Below are positions 8,962-16,794 of a stretch of DNA of 64,000 nucleotides, in pieces. The DNA is from Arthrobacter sp. Leaf234 (GTDB lineage Bacteria > Actinomycetota > Actinomycetes > Actinomycetales > Micrococcaceae), in contig NZ_LMLU01000005.1 of assembly GCF_001422665.1 (NCBI RefSeq), positions 597,205 through 661,204 of the forward strand. The letters are read 5' to 3'. A program made the translations under genes and the position numbers. The stretch's first letter is position 1, and each line of letters opens with the position of its first letter. A model generated the notes under the pieces. It searched no databases and was not told where the DNA came from. It saw only the letters and a list, made by a program, of their open reading frames with translations.

Positions 8962-10325
8962 GGATCGTGGTGGTCGGCGACGTGCTGCTCGACACGGACC
9001 TGTCCGGCGGAGCGGGCCGCCTGTCACCCGACGCTCCGGTGCCGGTCGTCGACGTCGACGCGGTCCGGCGCCGCGCCGGTGGTGCCGGGCTCGTGGCGCG
9101 CATGCTGCAGGACGACGGCCACGAGGCCGTCCTGGTGACGGTCCTCGGGGATGATGCCGCCGCCGGCCTGCTGCGCGCGGAGCTTGAGGGCATCACCGTG
9201 ATCGCCGGTCCCTCGGGGGCGCCCACGCCGGTGAAGACCCGCGTGCGGGCCTCGGGCCAGCCGGTGGTGCGCTTCGACGAGGGCTGCGCCACGCCGCCCG
9301 TCCCCGGGTGCACCGCCGACATGCTCGCGGCCCTGGCGGACGCGGATGCCATCATCGCGGCCGACTACGGCCGCGGGCTGCTCGCCGACGAGGAGCTCCG
9401 CGGCCGCCTGGAGGCCCTGACGGCCTCCACGCCGGTGGTGTGGGATCCGCATCCCGCAGGTGCCCGTCCGGTCCCGGGCGTCGCCGCGGTCACGCCGAAC
9501 CTCGGGGAGGCACTGCGCTTCGCCGGCGTGGCGGGTACCGGCACCACGGGGGCGGCATCGGCCGCCGAAGCCCTGCTCGCGGACTGGGGGAGCCGCGCCG
9601 TCATCGTGACGATGGGCGAGCACGGTGCCCTCGTCGCGGCGTCGGGGCTCCTGCCCCAGGTTGTCCCCGCGCCGCGCGTCACCGCCACCGATCCGTGCGG
9701 TGCCGGCGACCGTTTCGCGTCGGCGCTCGCCCTCGGCCTCGCCGCGGGGATGACGACCGACTCCGCTGCCCAGCAGGCGGCAGAAGCTGCCGCGCACTTC
9801 CTCGCCGCCGGCGGTGTCGGTGCGATGGGAGGGCCACGGGAGGACGCGCCCCGGCAGCTGCCCGTGGACGGTCTGGACGCCCTGACCGTCGCACAGCGCA
9901 CGCGGGATGCGGGGGGCACGGTGGTCGCGACCGGCGGATGCTTCGACCTCCTCCACGCCGGCCACGCCCGGACGCTCGCGGCTGCCCGCCGGCTCGGCGA
10001 CTGCCTGATCGTGTGCCTGAACTCCGACGAGTCGGTCCGCGGACTGAAAGGCGAGCACCGGCCCATCATCAAACAGGAGGACCGCGCCGAACTGCTGTCC
10101 GCCCTCGAATGCGTCGATGCCGTGCTCGTGTTCGGCGAATCGACGCCGGAGAACGCCATCTCCCGCCTGCAGCCCGACATCTGGGTCAAGGGCGGCGACT
10201 ACGCGGCCGAGGACCTCCCGGAGGCCGCCCTCGTGAGCAGCTGGGGTGGACGGACGGTCACCGTCCCCTACATCCCGGCCCGCTCCACCACGAAACTTGC
10301 AGCCGCGCTCGCACGCGTGGGCTGA
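8958..10325 (+). CDS. HldE-like bifunctional heptose kinase / heptose-1-phosphate nucleotidyltransferase, copy 1
   Basis: The 455-residue protein fuses two enzymes. Residues 1 to about 305 are a PfkB-type kinase (VVVGDVLLDTD at the start, the ATP/anion motif DPCGAGDRFAS near residue 248) that would phosphorylate heptose 7-phosphate at C1. From about residue 320 there is a nucleotidyltransferase with GCFDLLHAGHARTL, KGEHRP and VKGGDY, which would make ADP-heptose (or another NDP-heptose) from heptose 1-phosphate. Length and domain order match E. coli HldE. The kinase sugar-binding segment is divergent (AGGAGLVARM where HldE has PGGAANVA). It overlaps gmhA by four bases. A second, closer HldE homologue lies at 14085. 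Confidence 0.85.
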   Translation: MRIVVVGDVLLDTDLSGGAGRLSPDAPVPVVDVDAVRRRAGGAGLVARMLQDDGHEAVLVTVLGDDAAAGLLRAELEGITVIAGPSGAPTPVKTRVRASGQPVVRFDEGCATPPVPGCTADMLAALADADAIIAADYGRGLLADEELRGRLEALTASTPVVWDPHPAGARPVPGVAAVTPNLGEALRFAGVAGTGTTGAASAAEALLADWGSRAVIVTMGEHGALVAASGLLPQVVPAPRVTATDPCGAGDRFASALALGLAAGMTTDSAAQQAAEAAAHFLAAGGVGAMGGPREDAPRQLPVDGLDALTVAQRTRDAGGTVVATGGCFDLLHAGHARTLAAARRLGDCLIVCLNSDESVRGLKGEHRPIIKQEDRAELLSALECVDAVLVFGESTPENAISRLQPDIWVKGGDYAAEDLPEAALVSSWGGRTVTVPYIPARSTTKLAAALARVG

Positions 10326-10388
10326 CGAGCTGCACATCCGCACGCGATCCGATCCGATGGGCCGCGTGCACGCGACGAAAGGAACAGC

Positions 10389-11126
10389 ATGAGCGAGAAC
10401 ATGAGCGAGACCAGCAGCCGGACCACGAGCGGCACCGGCGTCAACCCCGGCCGCGTCCTGGTCACCGGGGGAGGCTCCGGTCTGGGCGCGGCCATCGTGC
10501 AGGGCGTCCTGGCCGCGGGAGGCACCCCGGTGGTGCTGGACCGCGACATCAGCCGCGTCACCGGCGTGAAGGCCTTCGAGGTGGACGTCGCCGACCGCGA
10601 GGCGGTCGAGAAGGCCGTGCGCGAGGCGGCGGAGACGATGGACGGGCTCGACGCCGTCGTGACCGCAGCCGGGATCGACCGCTGCGGCGCGCTCGACACG
10701 GTGCCCGCCGAGGAGTGGGAGAAGGTGATCGGCGTCAATCTGATGGGGACGGCGTCGACGGCGCGAGCCGCCCTGCCGTACCTCAAGCAGACGCACGGGC
10801 GCGTGGTCACCATCGCCTCGACCCTCGGCATCAAGGCCGTGGGGGATGCGACGGCCTACTGCGCCTCGAAGTTCGGGGTCATGGGCTTCTCGCAGGCGCT
10901 CGCCGCGGAGACAGCAGGGCAGATCGGCGTCACGACGATCATCCCGGGCGGCATGAAGACCCGCTTCTTCGACGACCGCGACGAGCAGTACAAGCCGCAG
11001 GACGACTCACGGCTCAACGACCCCGAGCGCGTGGCCGAGGCCATCCTGTTCGCGCTTTCGCAGCCCAGGAGCTGCGAGATCCGCGAGATGGTCATCGCCC
11101 ACGCAGAAGAAGGCTCGTGGCCCTGA
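10389..11126 (+). CDS. short-chain dehydrogenase/reductase (classical SDR)
   Basis: The 245-residue classical SDR has the cofactor loop TGGGSGLG (near residue 26), an NAG-equivalent VTAAGID, the catalytic Ser in IASTLG and the YCASK active-site pair. It would oxidise or reduce a sugar or polyol with NAD(P). It is not the extended SDR expected for the ADP-heptose 6-epimerase HldD, which is about 310 residues. It follows hldE by 63 bases with its own ribosome site (AAAGGAACAGC before ATG). Its last 35 bases overlap the end of the convergent GT9 gene. The substrate is unknown, but position suggests a role in modifying the cluster's sugar. Confidence 0.83.
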   Translation: MSENMSETSSRTTSGTGVNPGRVLVTGGGSGLGAAIVQGVLAAGGTPVVLDRDISRVTGVKAFEVDVADREAVEKAVREAAETMDGLDAVVTAAGIDRCGALDTVPAEEWEKVIGVNLMGTASTARAALPYLKQTHGRVVTIASTLGIKAVGDATAYCASKFGVMGFSQALAAETAGQIGVTTIIPGGMKTRFFDDRDEQYKPQDDSRLNDPERVAEAILFALSQPRSCEIREMVIAHAEEGSWP

Positions 11127-12297
11127 GTTCGGCCACGTCCGCGTAGACGGCATCGGGCTGGACGGTCGCGACGAACGAGTCATCGTGCTCGCAGCGCTCC
11201 GCCGTCCAGCCCACCTGCGTGACGTCCACCCCGCACACGGGGCACTGCGACACCCAGGAGAAGTGGACGCGGTGGAGCGTGCGGCCGATCGCGCCCGCGT
11301 TGATCACGTTGCCGATCCAGTACACGCCGACGGTCGGGGTGCCCACCGCCTGTGCGAGGTGCCGCGGGCCGCTGTCGTTGCCCACCATCACCGCGCTCCG
11401 GTCGAGGACACCCGTGAGCTCGCCCAGCGTGAGCTGCCCCGCAAGGGACCGCACGTTCGCGGCGGGCGCCGCCGCGCGGGCGAGCCCTACGATCTCCTCC
11501 GCCGTGCCGGCGTCGCCCGCGTCACCGACCACCACCACCTCGCAGCCGTCCGCGGCCGCGCGCACGGCCACCTCCGCGAAGGACGACGACGGCCACCGCC
11601 TCCGCGGATCCGTCGCACCCGGATGCAGGGCGATCACGGCGCCGTCGCCCGTGAGCCGCCGGGCGTGGTCCGCCTCGGCCGCCGTGACCTGCACACGCGG
11701 CTCGAGATCCACCGGCACGGCACCGGCCAGTCCCACGACCTCGAGAGCCCGGAAGACCTCGTGCTGGTAGTAGACGTAGGGGATGGTGCGTTCGAGTGCG
11801 GCGGCGTCGGGCGTGCGCGTACCGATGGTGTGGCGGGCGCCGAGACGCAGCACGAACGGATTGGAGTTGCGTCCGCCGCCGTGCAGCTGCACCGCGAGGT
11901 CGAAGGAGCCGGACAGCTCGTCGAAGAAACCGTCGACGGCGGCCGTGTCCGCCATGCCGTCCACCCCGCCGTCCACCCCGCCGTCCACCCCGCCGTCCAC
12001 CGCGCCGCCGGGCCGGACGCCGGGGGAGAAGGGCAGCTCGACGATCCGCGACACCGGTCCCGGCCTGCCCCCGAGCAGGGCGGCATGACCGGGCATGCCC
12101 AGCAGGGTGATCTCCGCGTCGGGGTAGCGGGACTTCAGGGCGGCGATGGCCGGCAGCGCGAACATGAGGTCACCCAGCCCGCCGCCGCGCAGGACGGCGA
12201 TGCGCCGGACGTCCTCGAAGGGCGGGAGCACCGGGCCCACGGCCCGTGCCGTGTCCTGCCTGCCGCCGAAGTCCGCCGTCGTCTGTCCCTGCCCCAT
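11092..12297 (-). CDS. glycosyltransferase family 9 (heptosyltransferase-like), copy 3
   Basis: The 401-residue product is the third GT9 enzyme. It has the N-terminal AVLRGGGLGDLMFALPAIAA, the second-domain start IALHPGATD and the donor site MVGNDSGPRHLAQAVGTPTV. It carries a glycine/aspartate-rich insertion near residue 100 made of repeated Val-Asp-Gly-Gly units encoded by a 12-base tandem repeat. A cysteine-containing loop CPVCGVDVTQ, resembling but longer than that of copy 2, lies near the C-terminus. The chosen ATG follows GGGGAA; further upstream frame is repetitive non-coding DNA. It reads against the SDR gene and diverges from the aldehyde dehydrogenase. Confidence 0.83.
   Translation of the reverse strand: MGQGQTTADFGGRQDTARAVGPVLPPFEDVRRIAVLRGGGLGDLMFALPAIAALKSRYPDAEITLLGMPGHAALLGGRPGPVSRIVELPFSPGVRPGGAVDGGVDGGVDGGVDGMADTAAVDGFFDELSGSFDLAVQLHGGGRNSNPFVLRLGARHTIGTRTPDAAALERTIPYVYYQHEVFRALEVVGLAGAVPVDLEPRVQVTAAEADHARRLTGDGAVIALHPGATDPRRRWPSSSFAEVAVRAAADGCEVVVVGDAGDAGTAEEIVGLARAAAPAANVRSLAGQLTLGELTGVLDRSAVMVGNDSGPRHLAQAVGTPTVGVYWIGNVINAGAIGRTLHRVHFSWVSQCPVCGVDVTQVGWTAERCEHDDSFVATVQPDAVYADVAELRATSLLLRGR
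11957..12004. repeat. 12-base tandem repeat, four units, inside a GT9 gene
   Basis: The unit CCGTCCACCCCG occurs three times exactly and a fourth time with one change. On the coding (minus) strand it encodes repeated GGVD. Unit number changes would keep the reading frame and only lengthen or shorten the loop. Confidence 0.9.
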
Positions 12298-12672
12298 GCG
12301 TGTGTTCCCCGTTCGTGTCGTGTCGTGTCGTGTCGTCGGCACCGTGCACCGTGCACCGTGCACCGTGGTCATGCGTCGTGGTCCTGACCCGGTCGGGCGA
12401 CGGATGTGCCTGCCTCCAGCTGTACACAGCAGCAGGGGTGCTGTCCATGCCTTTCACGGACCCGATCCATCGATCGCACCTGCTGCCGCAACCATATGCT
12501 AAGCGTGCTGATGGTCACGCGGGAGCGGCGTAGAAATCGGCCCCTGTGCTGTGTGAAGCAGCGGGAGCGGGGTATGGAACCAGCAGCGGCGGCCGTCGTG
12601 CCCGGATCCCATCGGCGATCAGGGCGGAACAGCCGCAGCAGACCAGCAGCACGCCGAACGCCAAGGAGCGCA
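12298..12672. other. divergent intergenic region with simple repeats
   Basis: This 375-base region separates the GT9 gene (minus) from the aldehyde dehydrogenase gene (plus) and should hold both promoters. It contains a block of pentamer and heptamer repeats at 12313-12368 and a possible -10 element TATGCT near 12494 for the plus strand. No convincing coding frame was found in it. Confidence 0.5.
12313..12368. repeat. adjacent TCGTG pentamer and ACCGTGC heptamer tandem repeats
   Basis: TCGTG is repeated four times plus a near copy (12313-12337), followed after three bases by four copies of ACCGTGC, the last with one change (12341-12368). The block begins 16 bases upstream of the GT9 start codon, in its presumed 5' untranslated region or promoter. 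Confidence 0.9.
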
Positions 12673-14085
12673 ATGTCCATCCAGTCCCAGGCACCCACCC
12701 TGCTTGATGCGCAGGACGACGCGTCCATCACGATCACGAGCCCCCTGGACGGGTCGGAGGTGGGCTCCCTGCCCTGCACCACCCGCGAGCAGATCGGCCG
12801 CGCCGTGTCCCTCGCCCGCGCCGTCCAGCCCGAATGGGCCGCCACGAGCCCGGCCGATCGCGGAGCCGCCCTACGTCGGGCAGCAGCAGCACTGCGCGCC
12901 GGTGCCGAGGAACTCGCGGCCCTCAATACGCGGGAGACGGGCAAGCCCCCTGCCGACGCGCTCGGCGGGATCGAGGCCGGCATCTCCACCTTCGAGCAGT
13001 ACGCGGAACTCGGTCCCGTGCACCGGGGACTGAGTCTCCGCGGCGCGGCCACCGCCAGCGACTACACCGTCGCCGAGCCCCGCGGGATCGCCGTGCTCCT
13101 CACCCCCTGGAACGATCCCGTGGCGGTCGCAGCGGGCCTCATCGGCGCAGCCCTCGTCACCGGCAACACGGTCATCCACAAGCCGAGCGAGCGCTGCCCG
13201 CACGTGGGCGAGATGCTCGGGCGGCTCCTGCAGCCGGCCTTCCCCGACGGCGTGCTCACCACCCTGACCGGGGACGGCGACGTGGGCCGGCTGCTCACCA
13301 TCGAGACCGACGTCGACGTCGTCGCGCATGTGGGCTCGAGCGCCACGGGCGGGCGGATCGCCCGCGCGGCCTCCCTCACCGGTGCGCACGTGATCCGCGA
13401 GAACGGCGGCAACGATCCCCTCCTCGTCGACGCCGACGTCGATCCGGTGTGGGCCGCAGGCCAGGCGGCGCTCGGCGCCTTCGCCAACGCCGGCCAGATC
13501 TGCACCTCGGTGGAGCGGATCTACGTCCACCGCGACATCGCCGAGCCCTTCCTCGCCGCGCTGACCGAGGAGGCGCAGGCCTGGACCGGCAGCAGCGGCT
13601 TCCCGCCACTGGTCGACGAACGCATGCGCGACGCCGTGGAGGCGCAGGTCGGTGAGGCCCTCCAGCTCGGGGCGCGCTGCCTGGCCGGGGGCTCGGTGCC
13701 GGACGGACCCGGCGCCCACTACCCGGCGACGGTCCTGGCGGACTGCACGGGATCGATGACCGTGATGACGGAGGAGACCTTCGGGCCCGTGGCTCCCGTC
13801 ACCGTGGTGGACAGCTTCCACGACGGCCTCCGCCTCGCCGCGTCCGGACCGTACGGGCTCGCCGCCTCGGTGCTGACCGGGAGCATCGCCCACGCCCAGC
13901 AGGCCATCGCGGCGCTCGCCGTCGGAACCGTCAAGGTCAACGCCGTGTTCGGTGGTGCGCCCGGCGGGGCCGCCCAGCCGCGCGGCATCAGCGGCGCCGG
14001 ATTCGGCTACGGCCCGGAGCTGCTCGACGAGTTCGCTCTCGTCAAGGTGGTCCACATCAGCTCACCACCGCAGGGGGACGCCTGA
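12673..14085 (+). CDS. aldehyde dehydrogenase family protein
   Basis: The 470-residue protein is an NAD(P)-dependent aldehyde dehydrogenase that would oxidise an aldehyde to the acid. It shows the oxyanion asparagine region TPWNDPVA, the cofactor segment VIHKPSERCP, a catalytic glutamate in RENGGND (near 242) and the catalytic cysteine in AGQICTSVERIYV (near 276). The late motif EETFGPVAPV is also present. The ATG follows AAGGAG. Its stop overlaps the start of the second hldE-like gene (TGATG), so it is co-translated with a heptose-pathway enzyme and a glycosyltransferase, which suggests a sugar-aldehyde substrate. General detoxification is the alternative. Confidence 0.87.
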   Translation: MSIQSQAPTLLDAQDDASITITSPLDGSEVGSLPCTTREQIGRAVSLARAVQPEWAATSPADRGAALRRAAAALRAGAEELAALNTRETGKPPADALGGIEAGISTFEQYAELGPVHRGLSLRGAATASDYTVAEPRGIAVLLTPWNDPVAVAAGLIGAALVTGNTVIHKPSERCPHVGEMLGRLLQPAFPDGVLTTLTGDGDVGRLLTIETDVDVVAHVGSSATGGRIARAASLTGAHVIRENGGNDPLLVDADVDPVWAAGQAALGAFANAGQICTSVERIYVHRDIAEPFLAALTEEAQAWTGSSGFPPLVDERMRDAVEAQVGEALQLGARCLAGGSVPDGPGAHYPATVLADCTGSMTVMTEETFGPVAPVTVVDSFHDGLRLAASGPYGLAASVLTGSIAHAQQAIAALAVGTVKVNAVFGGAPGGAAQPRGISGAGFGYGPELLDEFALVKVVHISSPPQGDA

Positions 14086-15620
14086 TGGCCGGCACGGGCG
14101 GGCCCGTCGGGGTCCCGGACGGCGAACTGTCGGAGGTGCGGGGCCTCGCGGCCTGGCTCCCGGCCGCCATCGCCGACCGCGCACCGCGCATCACGGTGGT
14201 GGGGGACGCGATGCTCGACGGCTGGTGGAGCGGCACCATCGAGCGGTTCTGCCGCGAGGCGCCCGCACCCGTCGTCGACATCACGCGCCGCGACTACGCC
14301 GCGGGCGGAGCGGCGAACACGGCGATGAACCTCGCTGCCCTCGGCGCGCGGGTGCGGATGTGCGGCCTGATCGGCGACGACGACGCCGGCCGCCGGCTCC
14401 GCGGGATCCTGGACGGGGCGGGCGTGGACACCACCGACCTCGTCCAGGACGCCCTGGTGGGCACCACGACGAAGTACCGCATCCTCGGCGGCGACCAGGT
14501 CATGCTCCGCCTCGACGACACCCATGACGGCCTGCCCGCCGCCGCGATCACGGCCCTCGCTGCCCGCGTCCCGGACGCCGTGGCCGGCGCCGACGCCGTG
14601 ATCGTGTGCGACTACGGATCGGGAGCCCTCGGAGACGAGGTCCGCGCGACGCTCCGGCCCGGGGCAGGCCTGCACCCGGACACCCTCGTCGTCGTGGACG
14701 CCCATGACACGGCCGCCTGGGCCGGGGTGCAGCCGCACATCGTGACACCGAATGCGGGCGAGGCGGCACAGGTCCTCGGTATGCGACTCGATCCGCGCTC
14801 CGACCGCGCGTCGGTGGTGGCGGCGCGGCGGAGCGAGCTGCTGGCCGCGACCGCCGCCGCAGCCGTCGTCGTGACGCTCGACCGGGACGGGACCGTCCTG
14901 CTGACCCCGGACGGGGAGGCACACCGCACGTGGGCCCAGCCCGTGACCGAGAAGCAGGCCTCAGGCGCCGGGGACACCTTCGTGGCCGGCCTCACCGTGG
15001 CCCGCGCAGCGGGACTGCCGCTGACCACGAGCCTCGACCTCGCCCAGGCCGCCGCGGATGTCGTGGTACACCGGCCCGGCACCTCCGTCTGCACGACGTC
15101 GGACCTCACGAGCCACCTGCAGCAGTTCGCGGACACGGCCCTCCCCACCGTCGACCTGCTGCGGCGGCTCGAGGAGGACCGCGCGGCCGGCCGGCGGATC
15201 GTGCTCACGAACGGGTGCTTCGACGTGCTGCACCGCGGCCACACGCGCTACCTCAACCAGGCCAAGCAGCTCGGTGACGTCCTCGTGGTGGCCCTCAACG
15301 ACGACGCCGGTGTGCGGCGGCTGAAGGGCCCCGACCGTCCGATCAATCCCATCGCCGACCGCGCAGGGATCATCGCCTCGCTGAGCTGCGTGGACTACGT
15401 CACCGTCTTCGACACGGACACCCTGGTGCCGCTGATCGAGCTCGTGCGCCCCGACGTCTACGCGAAGGGCGGCGACTACACGGCCCAGATGCTGGAGGAG
15501 ACCCCGGCCGTCGAGGCGTGCGGCGGGCGGGTCAGCATCCTCGACTACGTGCCGGAGCGCTCCACCGCGGCCGTCGTCCGGCGGATCCGCTCGGCGCCCC
15601 TCGCGGGTGACGCGCCGTGA
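14085..15620 (+). CDS. hldE: HldE-like bifunctional heptose kinase / nucleotidyltransferase, copy 2
   Basis: The 511-residue protein has the complete HldE architecture after a 30-residue N-terminal extension. The kinase domain starts at VVGDAMLDGWW and contains the sugar-binding AAGGAANTAMNLAALGA and the catalytic SGAGDTFVAG near residue 295. The nucleotidyltransferase domain has LTNGCFDVLHRGHTRYL near 375-390, KGPDRPINP and YAKGGDY. These motifs are closer to the Gram-negative HldE pattern than those of the copy at 8958, so this is the better candidate for genuine ADP-heptose synthesis. It overlaps the aldehyde dehydrogenase stop by one base and the following GT2 gene by four. Confidence 0.87.
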   Translation: MAGTGGPVGVPDGELSEVRGLAAWLPAAIADRAPRITVVGDAMLDGWWSGTIERFCREAPAPVVDITRRDYAAGGAANTAMNLAALGARVRMCGLIGDDDAGRRLRGILDGAGVDTTDLVQDALVGTTTKYRILGGDQVMLRLDDTHDGLPAAAITALAARVPDAVAGADAVIVCDYGSGALGDEVRATLRPGAGLHPDTLVVVDAHDTAAWAGVQPHIVTPNAGEAAQVLGMRLDPRSDRASVVAARRSELLAATAAAAVVVTLDRDGTVLLTPDGEAHRTWAQPVTEKQASGAGDTFVAGLTVARAAGLPLTTSLDLAQAAADVVVHRPGTSVCTTSDLTSHLQQFADTALPTVDLLRRLEEDRAAGRRIVLTNGCFDVLHRGHTRYLNQAKQLGDVLVVALNDDAGVRRLKGPDRPINPIADRAGIIASLSCVDYVTVFDTDTLVPLIELVRPDVYAKGGDYTAQMLEETPAVEACGGRVSILDYVPERSTAAVVRRIRSAPLAGDAP

Positions 15621-16480
15621 CGCCGCGCTGGTCGGGGGAGTGGGCGCTCGAGGTCCTTGGCGAGGAGCCCGCCGTCGACGTGCTGATCCCCTCCTTCGGG
15701 CGTCCGGCGGAACTGGCGGTCACCCTCTCGGGGCTCGCTGCCCAGGAGGGCGTGCCCTTCCGCGTGACCGTGAGCGACCAGACGGAGGGTGACGCCGCGT
15801 CCTTCGTGCAGCCGGCGGTCCGGGCCATGCTACGGGTGCTCGAGGCGCAGGGGCACCCGGTCCGGCTGGAGCGGCACCTGCCGCGCCGGGGCCTGGCCGA
15901 GCACAGGAACTACCTCCTCGGTCTCGCGACGGCGCCGTTCGTGCTCTTCCTCGACAACGACGTCTGGCTCGAGCCGGGCTCCCTGGACCGGATGAGCAGG
16001 GCGCTCCGCGGCGCCGGGTGCGGGTTCGTGGGATCCGCAGTGCAGGGCCTGTCCTACCTCGGCGACCGGCGGCCGCACGAGCGCAGCGAGCTCCGGCTGT
16101 GGCCGGACAACGAGGTCCTGCCCGAGCGCATCCGCCGCGGCACGGAGGGCTTCGCCCGGTGGCCGCTGCACAACGCCGCCAACCTGGCGCACGCCGCCGT
16201 CGAGCTCGCGATCCCGCCCGGTGAATGGCGCCTCTACCGCGTGGCCTGGGTGGGCGGGTGCGTCCTGTTCGATCGCGACGCCCTCGTGGAATGCGGCGGG
16301 TTCGACTTCTGGGACCGGCTCCCTTCCGGACATGCCGGCGAGGACGTCGCCGCGCAGTGGCGCGTGATGGAGCGCTACGGCGGCGCGGGCATCATCCCGT
16401 CCGGCGCGGTGCACCTCGAGGCACCCACCACGGTGACAGACCGTGACACAGACGCTGCCCACGTGATCCTGGGCCAGTGA
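15617..16480 (+). CDS. GT2-like glycosyltransferase
   Basis: The 287-residue product has a GT-A fold typical of family 2: VDVLIPSFGRPAELAVTLSGL at the N-terminus and the metal-binding FLDNDVWLEPG near residue 115. A later segment, GGCVLFDRDALVECGGFDFW followed by GEDVAA, is where these inverting enzymes bind acceptor and base. It lacks membrane segments, so it acts as a soluble or peripheral enzyme. The GTG start overlaps the hldE stop. It ends the ALDH-hldE-GT2 operon and the sugar cluster. Confidence 0.82.
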   Translation: MTPRWSGEWALEVLGEEPAVDVLIPSFGRPAELAVTLSGLAAQEGVPFRVTVSDQTEGDAASFVQPAVRAMLRVLEAQGHPVRLERHLPRRGLAEHRNYLLGLATAPFVLFLDNDVWLEPGSLDRMSRALRGAGCGFVGSAVQGLSYLGDRRPHERSELRLWPDNEVLPERIRRGTEGFARWPLHNAANLAHAAVELAIPPGEWRLYRVAWVGGCVLFDRDALVECGGFDFWDRLPSGHAGEDVAAQWRVMERYGGAGIIPSGAVHLEAPTTVTDRDTDAAHVILGQ

Positions 16481-16538
16481 CGGTGCCCCCACCCGGCACG
16501 CACCTGCAGAGCATCGAACCGACACGAAGGAGCACCAC

Positions 16539-16727
16539 ATGGCAGATCCGAGCCCGATCGACATCCAGAAGGCACTGGGCGGCCTGGACTACCCCGCCTC
16601 CAGGGACGACCTCGTGAAGCACGCCGAGGACAAGGGCGCGGACGCGTCGGTCCTCGACACACTGAAGAACCTGCCGGACCGCGAGTTCGACTCGCCGACG
16701 GATGTGAACAAGGAAGCGTCGGCCTGA
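16539..16727 (+). CDS. DUF2795 small protein
   Basis: The 62-residue acidic protein matches the DUF2795 pattern common in actinobacteria: an N-terminal IDIQKALGGLDYPASRDDLV helix pair, then VLDTLKNLPDREFDSPTDVN. The function of the family is unknown. It has a strong ribosome site (AAGGAG about eight bases before ATG) and sits alone between the sugar cluster and a CDF transporter gene. A GC-rich hairpin follows it. Confidence 0.8.
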   Translation: MADPSPIDIQKALGGLDYPASRDDLVKHAEDKGADASVLDTLKNLPDREFDSPTDVNKEASA

Positions 16728-16735
16728 GGACAGCA

Positions 16736-16770
16736 CCGGCGGCGGTGCCCGACCAGGGTGCCGCCGCCGG
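16736..16770 (+). terminator. GC-rich hairpin after the DUF2795 gene
   Basis: CCGGCGGCGG and CCGCCGCCGG form a perfect 10-bp stem around a 15-base loop. There is no T-tract, so termination efficiency is uncertain. Confidence 0.45.
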
Positions 16771-16794
16771 CGCCCGGCGTCCGGAGGGGACGAC

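Noticed and set aside
10389..11126. SDR gene as hldD (ADP-heptose epimerase)
   Set aside because: It is a classical SDR of 245 residues with YCASK, too short and lacking the extended-SDR substrate domain of HldD.
12406..12672. N-terminal extension of the aldehyde dehydrogenase
   Set aside because: The residues are Arg/Ser/Cys-rich and unlike the family, while the ATG at 12673 has AAGGAG directly before it.
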